Assembly (NCBI GenBank): GCA_963697365.1
Contig: CAVONT010000017.1
Location: forward strand, 372,001 to 436,000
Length of the DNA stretch: 64,000 bases
Direction of reading: 5' to 3'
DNA from: CAIXZV01 sp963697365
GTDB lineage: Bacteria; Chloroflexota; Limnocylindria; Limnocylindrales; CSP1-4
Shown: one piece after another, positions 53,078-62,553 of the stretch
How positions within the stretch are numbered: the first letter of the stretch is position 1
Layout of the letters: every line of letters starts with the position of its first letter
Position numbers and translations under genes: made by a program
Notes under the pieces: model-generated
Told to the model about the DNA's origin: nothing
Databases searched by the model: none
Seen by the model: the letters and a program-made list of their open reading frames with translations, nothing else

Positions 53078-54232
53078 ATGACCATGCCGGCCGACCAGGC
53101 GCCTCCGGGCACCGTGCCGAAGGACGGCGTGCGGAGCCTGCTGGCGATCGCCTTCGGCTGGACCGTCGTAACCGCGCTCGTCGTCATCGGTATCGGCATC
53201 GTGCGTCCGCCCGCCCCGCCCGAGGGCTGGACCGGCTGGGGCGGCTTGGGCTTTGGCGGCTGGGAGGACTGGGAGGAGCCGCGCGCCGGCATCGACCTCG
53301 AGGACCCGGCCTTCCGCATCATCTCCGTCAACGGCGAGCCCGCCCACCTCGTGGACGCGCCCCAGTACACCGTGAGCTCGGCCATGGCCGTCCTGGAGAT
53401 CGAGGTCCTCAAGGACGAGTCGGTCGAATGCTGGGGGGGCATGAACGACGACTACGCGATGGTGGGCGACCACCCTGGCACGTGGACGGTCCGGCTTGCC
53501 CTCGTGAAGGGCTCCAACTACGTCGAGTGCTGGTCCGCGGGCCCCATCGCCCAGTCCGACGCCTTCGAGGTGGTGTACCTGCCGGACGGGGCGCGTGCGA
53601 CACCGGAGACCACCGCCTCCGCGGCCCCGAGCGCATCGGGCGAGCCGGACCTGTTCGAGATCACCTCGATCGATGGGCGCCACCCGGGCAGTGCCGCGGG
53701 CGGCGAGTTCACCGTGCACCAGCCCACCGTGCGCATCGACATCGACCAGCGCACGCCTGCCACCGTCAACTGCCACAACCTCGACGCGGGCTGGGTGTGG
53801 GAAACGGAGCCGCGGAGGGCCCCCCAATACCTCGAGATCGACCTCGTGCCGGGCACCAATGCGATCACCTGCACGTCCGGCAAGGGTCCCGTCCAGTGGG
53901 AGCGGCTCAAGGTCGTGTTCGTCGTCGACCCGACGCCCTCGGCCGACCCGGACGCCGTGATCATCACCACCGTCGATGGCCGGGGCCGGCACACCATCCC
54001 GGACCACGGCTACACCACCGGGTCCCGGCAGGTCATGCTGGAAGGCAGCGCACCGGATCCGAGCACCGTTGTCTGTGCCGCCGCCGCATGCACCAGCCCC
54101 ACCGTGAACGCGACCGGGCCGAACACGTGGGCCGTCCAGGTCCAGCTGCTCGACGGCACGAACGCAGTGCAGGTCCACGCGGCAGGCGACATCACCAACA
54201 ACGACACGGTGATCATCGAGTACGTCCCGTGA
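53078..54232 (+). CDS. Membrane-anchored beta-domain protein of unknown function
   Basis: 384 residues. A single membrane helix near residues 22-45 (LLAIAFGWTVVTALVVIGIGIV) is followed by a Trp/Gly-rich linker (WTGWGGLGFGGWEDWEEP) and three similar extracellular beta modules: FRIISVNGEPAHLVDAPQYTVSS..., FEITSIDGRHPGSAAGGEFTVHQ..., and VIITTVDGRGRHTIPDHGYTTGS... Each contains a conserved cysteine and an NA(I/V)xV strand (GTNAITC, GTNAVQV), like Ig-type repeats found in adhesins. Not recognised beyond that. Ends with a GTGA overlap into the helicase gene. Intact. Confidence 0.72.
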   Translation: MTMPADQAPPGTVPKDGVRSLLAIAFGWTVVTALVVIGIGIVRPPAPPEGWTGWGGLGFGGWEDWEEPRAGIDLEDPAFRIISVNGEPAHLVDAPQYTVSSAMAVLEIEVLKDESVECWGGMNDDYAMVGDHPGTWTVRLALVKGSNYVECWSAGPIAQSDAFEVVYLPDGARATPETTASAAPSASGEPDLFEITSIDGRHPGSAAGGEFTVHQPTVRIDIDQRTPATVNCHNLDAGWVWETEPRRAPQYLEIDLVPGTNAITCTSGKGPVQWERLKVVFVVDPTPSADPDAVIITTVDGRGRHTIPDHGYTTGSRQVMLEGSAPDPSTVVCAAAACTSPTVNATGPNTWAVQVQLLDGTNAVQVHAAGDITNNDTVIIEYVP

Positions 54233-57200
54233 CCACCCGGACCATCCCCGACGCCTTCCCGCTCACCGAGGCGCAGCGCGCCATCGTCGAGGCGCCCGAC
54301 GGTCCCACCGTCGTCATCGCGGGCGCCGGCACCGGCAAGACGCGGGTCATCGTGGAGCGCGTCCGCTGGCTCCTGGCCACCAAGGGCGACACGACCAGCG
54401 CCGGCAGCCCCATCCCCGCCGAGCCTGCGCCACGGCACGGCAACCCCTTCGACGGCCCCCTCGCGCCCGAGCAGCTCCTTGTCCTCACCTACAACGTCAA
54501 GGCCGCTGCCGAGCTGGGCCAGCGCCTCGACGCAGTCGTGGGTCCGGCCACCCGCGCCCGCATGAGCGTGAGCAACTTCCACAGCTTCTGCCAGCGCATC
54601 CTCACCGAGAACGCCGCCGACGCAGGGCTTCCGGCCAGGCCCGACGTCCTCGACGGCATCGGCCAGCTCCTCCTCCTGCGCGAGATCACACCCACCCTCG
54701 ACCTGCGCTACCACGCGGACTGGGCACTGGGCGGTCTCGTGGGCTTCATCAACCGTGCCAAGGACGAGTTGGTCAGCCCGGACGACTTCGACGCCTTCGT
54801 GGCCACCGAACGCGACACCTACGAGGCCGAATACGGCAGCTTCGAGACAGCCACCGAGCGCCTGGAGCACACCGGCCACCTGCAGCCCGTCCGCTGGGTC
54901 CGCGGGGAGTACGCCAAGGTCCGCTCCAGGGAGCGCGCCGAGGCCGCGGGGTTCGAGGTCAAGCCCTACAGGCACGACGAGCACGAGCGCACCGCGGAGC
55001 GCGAGGCCCGCCGCAACATCATCGGCACGGGCGCCCTCGTGGGCCGCAACCGCCTCCCCGCAGACCAACTGGACCGCATCGACGCCCTCGCCGCCACCTA
55101 CGTGCAGGACGGCGCCGCCCTGGAGGTCATGCGCCTCGCCGAGATCGCCCGCGTCTACCGTGCCTACGAGGACGCCATCGCCACGCGCGGCCTCCTCGAT
55201 TTCGGCGAGCAGATCGCCCTGGTCGCCCGCCTCTTCAAGACGCGGCCGAACGTCCTCCGCCGATGGCAGCGCCAGTTCCGCTACATCCTGGTCGACGAGT
55301 TCCAGGACGCCAACGTCGCCCAGATCGAGCTCATCGAGCTCCTCGGCCGCACGCCGGACCGACCCGACAACGTCATGGTGGTGGGTGACGACGACCAGTC
55401 CATCTACCGCTTCCGGGGCGCCAGCTTCGCCGCCTTCGCCGAATTCGACACCCGTTTCAGTCGGCCACCCGCGCACGCGCCCGACGTCGCGCCGGCCGGC
55501 CCCCCGCGCCACCTCGCCATCGAGCAGAACTTCCGCAGCACCAGCTTCGTGCTCGACGCCGCCAACCGACTCATCGGCTGCAACGAGACCCGCTTCGCGC
55601 CCGACAAGGTCCTGCGCACGGACCGGTCGCCCGGCCAGCCGATCCAGCTCCTGGTGTGTGCCGGGCCCGAGGACGAGGCCGTGGCGATCGTCGACGCCAT
55701 CCGCGCGCTTGTCGGATCCGGGCCGGCCAGCGGCCGGATCCCCGGCGCGACCATTCCCGTGGCGACCATTCCCGTGGCGAGCGTTCCCGCCTTGAGCGTG
55801 CCCGTCGGGAGCAGTCACCCATTTGGTGCCCATGTCGCGGTAGTTCCAACCATGCGGAACGAGTTCGTGGATAGCGACGAGGCTGTCCGCACCGCCGCGG
55901 CAGGAGACTCCGCTCGAGCCAGTGGATCTCCCGCCACCGCGTTCACCACACCCACCGCGTTCACCCCGCCCGACGCCGCCGGCGACGCTGGCGCGGCCGC
56001 CTCGACTGCTTCTGTCGCCACGGTAGTTCCGCTTGCCTGGAACCATCCCGACAGTGCCGTCGTGGGTGATGCTGCCGCCGAAGCCGCCCCACCCGCCGAA
56101 GCCATAGCCCCCGGCGACGCCGCCGCCCGCGTCGACGCTTCCCCCGGCGATGACACCGCCCCCGGTGCCCCGGCCGGCCGCGCCTGGAACGACGTCGCCG
56201 TCCTGTACCGCAAGCACAAGCACCGCGACGCCATCGTCGATCGCCTCAAGGCGGAGGACATCCCGTTCACCATCGTCGGCGGGCTGAGCCTCTTCGAGAC
56301 GGCGGAGATCCGGGACCTGGAGCAGGCCCTGCGCGCCATCGCGGACCCCACCGATGACGCCGCCCTCGTGCGCATGATGACCGGCGGCCCGTGGCGCCTC
56401 GACGCGCTGGAGATCCTCCGCGTCAGCCGCGATGCCAAGTTCGACCGCAGCCACCTGCTCACCGCCGTCCATCGCCTGGTGGACAGCGGCGAGGCCAACC
56501 TGCCCCCGGTCGATGGAGACGCGACCGAGCGGCGCGCCGCCGTCGACCCCGCCCTCCGCGCGAAGCTCCGCAACCTCCTCGCCGCCATCGAGGAGCTCAA
56601 CCCGCGGACCTGGCGCGACGGCCCGCACACCATCCTGGAGCGGTTCCTGGAGCTCAACGGCACCGTCCTGGACCTCCTGGCCACCGGCACCCTGGAGGCC
56701 AAGCGCTCCGTCGTCGCCATCGCGAGCTTCCTGCGCTTCACCGCGGACTGGCAGACCGCCAACCCCGGGCGCACCCTGGCCCAGTTCATCGAGTACCTCG
56801 AGGCGTTCAAGGCCGCCGGCGGCGAGCTGCCCACCAGCGTGGAGCTCTCGGAGGATGTCGAGGGCGTGCGCCTCATGACCCTCTACCAGGCGAAGGGCCT
56901 GGAGTTCCCCGTGGTGGTGGTGCCGGACCTGGTCGAAGGCGAGTGGCCCGTGAAGGAGCAGGGGAGCGGCTGGTTCCCGCGCGAGCTCCTGCGCGAGCAG
57001 GTCCCCGGCGGCAACCTCCACCTCGACGAGGAGCGGCGGCTCCTGTACGTGGCCATCACCCGGGCGCAGGAGCGCCTGCTCCTGTGCACGCACGGGGGCG
57101 CGGGCGCGAAGGCCCAGAGCATGTTCGTGGCGGAGCTGCTCGATGGCCGGGGGCCGGAGCTGACCGTGATCGACCGGACGCTGGACGATGTCGAGGCCGA

Positions 57201-57605
57201 GAAGCCGAGCCGACGCCGACGTGGCCGACGCCGGCGCTGGGGCCGGACCGGGCGCCGACAGCCGGAGCCGACGGGGCCGACGCGCTTGCCGGTGCCACCG
57301 CCGCCCTGGCCGCCGCCCGCCGGGTCCTCCCGCTGCCCTCGTCGCGTGAGCGGCGCCTCGCGCTGCGCCTGCGCGCATCCGAGGTCATCGGCCTGCTGGA
57401 GGCCACCGCCGCCGACGATCCCGAGGCGGACGCCGCCCGGGCCCGGTTCGAGCAGCAGCTGGTGGACATCGGCCGGTCCGCGGCCATGTCGGCCGATGCG
57501 GCGCGGGAGGCCGGCCTGGACCCGCTCACCTTCCGGACCGTCGCGCTCGACAGCGGGGCCGGCGCGAACCTCCTGGCCGTGGCGCCCGTGCCCGGCCACT
57601 TCTCG
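54229..57605 (+). CDS. UvrD/PcrA-type superfamily 1 helicase, truncated by the fold-back
   Basis: Motifs in order: Q motif FPLTEAQRAIVEAPDGP, Walker A GAGTGKTRVI (about residues 31-40), FHSFCQRIL, Walker B VDEFQDAN (355-362), GDDDQSIYRFRGA, EQNFRSTSFVLDAANRLI, a DVAVLYRKHKHRDAIVDRL segment, QAKGLEFPVVVVPDLVEGEWPV (about 886) and LLYVAITRAQERLLL (about 940). Residues about 490-650 are an Ala/Pro/Val-rich insertion unlike the rest. A frame change near 57200 leads into LPLPSSRERRLALRLRASEVIGLLEA and GHFSYSSLSMLEKWPG. The normal C-terminus, perhaps a RecB-type nuclease domain, is replaced by the mirrored sequence. Confidence 0.87.
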
Positions 57606-57625
57606 TACAGCAGCCTGTCCATGCT
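57606..57625. other. 20-base centre (loop) of the inverted repeat
   Basis: TACAGCAGCCTGTCCATGCT, flanked by complementary arms. It is the turning point at which the sequence switches strand. Confidence 0.85.
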
Positions 57626-60600
57626 CGAGAAGTGGCCGGGCGCCGCACGCCAGGAGGTTCGCGCCGGCCCCACTGTCCAGCGCGACGGTGCCGGAAGGTC
57701 AGGGTCAAGGCCAGCCTCCCGCGCCGCATCCGCGACATGGCCGCGACCAGCCAGATGTGCCTGCTGCTCGAACCGGGCCCGGGCGGCGGCGTCCGCCTGT
57801 CGGCGGCGGTGGCCTCCATCAGGCCGATGATCGGATGCGCGCAGGCGCAGCGCGAGGCGGCGCTCACGCGACGAGGGCAGCGGGAGGACCCGGCGGGCGG
57901 CGGCCAGGGCGGCGGTGGCGCCGGCAAGCGCGTCGGCCCCGTCGGCTCCGGCTTCGGCACCCGGTCGGCCAGCGCAGCGGCGTCGGCCACATCGGCGTCG
58001 TCGGCTTCGGCCTCGACATCGTCCAGCGTCCGGTCGATGACGGTCAGCTCCGCCCCCCGGCCATCGAGCAGCTCGGCCACGAACATGCTCTGGGGCCCTG
58101 GCGCCCCCGCGCCCCGATTGCGTGCACAGGAGCAGGCGCTCCTCGCCCCTCGGCCATGGCCGCGGCCCGCTCCTCGTCGAGGTGGAGGTTGCCGCCGGGG
58201 TCCCGCGCAGGAGCTCGCGCCGGGACTGAGCCGCTCCCTGCTCCTTCACGGGCCACTCGCCTTCGACCAGGTCCGGCACCACCACCACGGGGAACTCCAG
58301 GCCCTTCGCCTGGTAGAGGGTCATGAGGCGCACGCCCTCGACATCCTCCGAGAAGCTCCACGCTGGTGGCAGCTCGCAGCAGGCCACCTTGAAGCCCTGG
58401 AGTACTGGATGAACTGGGCCAGGGTGCACCCCGGGGTTGGGCATCTGCAGTCCGCGGTGAAGCGCAGGAAGCTCGCGATGGCGACGACGGAGCGCTTCAC
58501 CTCCAGGGGTGCCGGTGGCCAGGAGGTCCAGGACGGTCGTTGAGCTCCAGGAACCGCTCCAGGATGGTGTGCGGGCCGTCGCGCCGGGTCCACGGGTTGA
58601 GCTCCTCGATGGCGGCGAGGAGGTTGCGGAGCTTCGCGCGGAGGGGCCGGGTGAGCACGGGACGCACCGGTCTGTCACTCCTGGACCAGGGGCCGGTTGG
58701 CCTCGCCGTCCACCAGGCGATGACGGCGGTGAGCAGGTGGCTGCGGTCGAACTTGGCGTCGCCGCACGCGCAGGATACTCCAGCGCGTCCAAGCACAGCG
58801 GCGGCCTGATGATCCGCACCGAGGCGGCATCGTCGGTGGGGTCCGCGATGGCGGTGGCTCGAGGTCCCGGATCTCGGGCGTCTCGAACAGCGACAGCCCG
58901 CCGACGATGGTGAACGGGATGTCCTCCGCCTCGAGCCGGTCCACGATGGCGTCGCGGTGCTTGTCCTGCGGTACAGGACGGCGACATTTCCGGCGCCGGC
59001 CGGCCGGGGCGGCGGGGGCGGTGTCATCGCCGGGGGAAGCGTCGACGCGGGCGGCGGCGTCGCCCAGGGCTATGGCTTCGGCGGGTGGGGCGGCTTCCGC
59101 GGCAGCATCACCCACGACGGCACTGTCGGGATGGTTCCAGGCAAGCGGAACTAGTGGCGACAGAAGCAGTCGAGGCGGCCGCGCCACATTCGCCAGCGGC
59201 GTGCCGGGCGGGGTGAACGCGGTGGGTGTGGTGAACGCGGTGGCGGGAGATCCACTGGCTCGAGCGGAGCGTCCTCCAGGCAGTGGCAAAACGCCACCCT
59301 CGTCGGTATCCACGAACTCGTTCCGCATGGTTGAACTGCCGCGACATGGGCACCAAATGGGTGACTGCTCCCGACGGCACGCTCAAGGCGGGAACGCTCG
59401 CCACGGGAATCGTCGCCGGCGGTGAGGTCGCGCCGGGGATCCGGCCGCTGGCCAGCCGGATCCGACAAGCGCGCGGAATCCTCATCAAGACGATCGCCAC
59501 GGCCTCGTCCTCGGGCCCGGCACACACCAGGAGCTGGATCGGCTGGCCGGGCGACCGGTGCAGCAGGACCTTGTCGGGCGCGAAGCAGGGTCTCGTTGCA
59601 GCCGATGGTAGCGTTGGCGCCGGCGGCGTCGAGCACAAAGCTGGTGCTGCGGAAGCGCCTGCTCGATGGCGAGGTCGCGGGGCCGGCAGGCGCGACGTCG
59701 GGCGCTGCGCGGGTGGCCGAGCTGGTGAACAGGTGTCGAATTCGGCGAAGGCGGCGAAGCTGGCGCCGGAAGCGCGATGGACTGGTCGTCGTCACCCACC
59801 ACCGTGCAGACGTTGTCGGGTCAGTCCCACGTGCGCGAGCGATGAGCTCGATCTGGGCGACGTTGGCGTCCTGGAACTCGTCGACCAGGATGTAGCGGAA
59901 CTGGCGCTGCCATCGGCGGAGGAGGTTCCGGCCGCGTCTCAAGAGGCGGGCGACCAGGGCGATCTGCTCGCCGAAATCGGAGAAAGTTTAGCGCGTGGCG
60001 ATGGCGTCCTCGTAGGCACGGTAGACGCGGGCGATCTCGGCGAGGCGCATGACCTCCAGGGCGCGCCGCTGCACGTAGGTGGCGGCCGTGATTGCGGTGC
60101 AGTTGGTCTGCGGGGAGGCGGTACGGCCCGCGAGGGCGCCCGTGCCGATGATGTTGCGGCGGGCCTCGCGCTCCGCGGTGCGCTCGTGCTCGTCGTGCCT
60201 GTAGGGCTTGACCTCGAACCCCGCGGCCTCGGCGCGCTCCCTGGAGCGGACCTTGGCGTCTCCCGGCGGACCCGCGGACGGGCTGGGTCGCGGTGTGCTC
60301 CATGCGGTGGCTGTCTCGAAGCTGCCGTATTCGGCCTCGTAAGTGTCGCGTTCGGTGGCCACGAAGGCGTCGAAGTCGTCCGGCTGACCAAGCTCGTTCC
60401 TTGGCACGGTTGATGTAGCCCGCGACACCACCCAGTGCCCAGTCCGCGTGGTAGCACAGGTCGAGGGTGGGTGTGATCTCCCGCGGAGGAGGAGCTGGCC
60501 GATGCGGGACGTCGGGCCTGGCCGGAAGCCCTGCGTCGGCGGCGTTCTCGGTGAGGATGCGCTGGCAGAAGCTGTGGAAGTTGCTCACGCTCATGCGGGC

Positions 60601-60934
60601 GCGGGTGGCCGGACCACAGACAGCGCGAGGCGCTGGCCCAGCTCGGCAGCGGCCTTGACGTTGTAGGTGAGGACAAGGAGGGGCTGCTCGGGCGCCGAGG
60701 GGGCCGCGAAGGGGTTGCCGTGCCGTGGCGCAGGCTCGGCGGTGGGACTGTACCCGGCGTTCGTGACGGTGTCGCCCATGGTGGCCAGGAGCCAGCGGAC
60801 GCGCTCCACGATGGCCGCCGCGTCTTGCCGGTGCCGGCGCCCGCGATGACGATGGTCGGCTCGTCGGGCGCCTCGACGATGGCGCGCTGCGCCTCGGTGA
60901 GCGGGAAGGCGTCGGGGATGGTCCGGGTGGTCAC
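57626..60934 (-). pseudogene. Broken mirror copy of the UvrD-type helicase gene
   Basis: Reverse frames carry the same motifs in pieces: QAKGLEFPVVVVPDLVEGEWPV, FTIVGGLSLFETPEIRDLE, RRWQRQFRYILVDEFQDANVAQIEL, MSVSNFHSFCQRILTENAADAGL and the start TTRTIPDAFPLTEAQRAIVEAPDEPT near 60934. Many frame changes and losses, for example in motif VI. Best treated as a duplicated low-quality read of the 54229 gene. Confidence 0.8.
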
Positions 60935-62076
60935 GGGACGTACTTCGATGATCACCGTGTCGTTGTCGGTTGTCGCCTGCCGCGTGGACCTGCACTGCGT
61001 TCGTGCCGTCGAGCAGCTGGACCTGGACAGCCCACGTGTTCGGCCCGGTCGCGTTCACGGTGGGGCTGGTGCAGTACGGCGGCGGCGCGACGACCGTGCT
61101 CGGATCCCGGTGCGCTGCCTTCCAGCATGACCTGCCGGGACCGGTGGTGTCGCCGTGGTCCGGGATGGTGTCGGCCCCGGCCGTCGAGCCGGTGGTGGTG
61201 ATCACGGCGGCGGCCGAGGGCGTCGGGTCGACGACGAACACGACCTTCAGCCGCTCCGCTGGACGGGTCCCTTCCGGACGTGCAGGTGAGGCATTGGTGC
61301 CCCGGCACGAGGAGTGGAGGTCTACGAGGTATTGGGGGGCCCTCCGCGGCTCCGCTCCCCACACCCAGCCCGCGTCGAGGTTGTGGCAGTTGGGCACGGT
61401 GGCAGGCGTGCGCTGGTCGATGTCGATGCGCACGGGGCGGTCCACGGTGAACTCGCCGCCCCGCGGCAGCCCCGGGTGGCGCCCATCGATCGAGGTGATC
61501 TCGAACAGGTCCGGCTCGCCGATGCGCTGGGGCCACGGAGGCGGTGGTCTCCGGTGTCGCACGCGCCCCGTCGGCAGGTACACCACCTTGCCGAAGGCGT
61601 CGGACTGGGCGATGGCGGCCTAGACCAGCACTCCACGAGGGGTTGAGGGCAAGCCGGACCGTACGTGCCAGGGTGGTCGCCCACCATCGCGTAGTCGTCG
61701 TTCATGCCCCCCACATTCGACTCGTCCTTGAGGACCTCGATCTCCAGGACGGCCATGGCCGAGCTCACGGTGTACTGCGGCGCGTCCACGAGGTGGGCGG
61801 GCTCGCCGTTGCGGAGACGGATCCGGAAGGCCGGGCCGTACGAGGGTGCAAATGCCGGCGCGCGGCTCCTCCCAGGGGGAGAAGCTCCCCAGCCGCCCAA
61901 GCCCAAGCCGCCCAGGCCGGTTCAGCCCTCGGCGGGGCGGGCGCATGCACGATGCCGAGCCGATGACGACGAGCGCCGTGACGACGGTCCAGCCGAAGGC
62001 GATCGCCAGCAGGCTCCGCACGCCGTCCTTCGGCACGGTGCCCCGGAGGCGCCTGGTAGGCCACCGGCATGGTCAT
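60931..62076 (-). pseudogene. Broken mirror copy of the membrane-anchored beta-domain gene
   Basis: Pieces such as DGVRSLLAIAFGWTVVTALVVIG, NGEPAHLVDAPQYTVSSAMAVLEIEVLKDES and NATGPNTWAVQVQLLDGTNAVQVHAAG match the 53078 gene but lie in different frames. Start ATG mirrors at 62076. Confidence 0.8.
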
Positions 62077-62082
62077 CGACGT

Positions 62083-62553
62083 CTAGTACCGGTACAGCGA
62101 TGCCACGAAGGGCACGCGGTGTAGAGCCACAGGCCGATGGGCATCGTGATGGTCGGCGCGACCACGCCCCCGCGACGCTCTCGTCGTCGCCGCCGACGCC
62201 CACCACCCCGACGACGATGAACCACAGGCTCTCGGATGGGCCACGGCGTCTGTGCAGGCGGCTCTGCACGCCAGACCGCGCCCCGTGCGGCCGTCCGCGT
62301 AGACGTACGCGTACGAGGTCCTCGGCCGGAGCGCACCGTCGGATGCGGTTGATCAGCCGAATTCCCAGGGGCAGGCCGATGATCGTGATCATGGCGAACC
62401 CCAGGCGGCAGCCGCTCCACGATCCCGGTCAGCCACCAGCCGACGAGGATCAACGAGATCGCGCGCACGAGGTAGCCGGGGCCGGACTTGACCTCGGTGA
62501 CGACGGGCGGCGGGGCCGGGCGGGCCACCGGCGCGGGCGGCGGGGCAGGGCAT
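62083..62553 (-). pseudogene. Broken mirror copy of the yccF-like gene
   Basis: The first unit is legible (VARPAPPPVVTEVKSGPGYLVRAISLILVGWWLTGIVE) and the second is fragmented. It mirrors the 52595 gene between the stop at 62083 and the start near 62553. Confidence 0.8.

Larger units (their letters stand above)
51084..57605 (+). repeat. Left arm of a 6.5-kb inverted repeat
   Basis: Everything from about 51084 to 57605 reappears reverse-complemented at 57626-64000 in the same order. The closing stem is GGCCACTTCTCG (57594-57605) with CGAGAAGTGGCC (57626-57637) and the loop is 57606-57625. This arm has long open frames and is the better sequence of the two. Confidence 0.9.
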
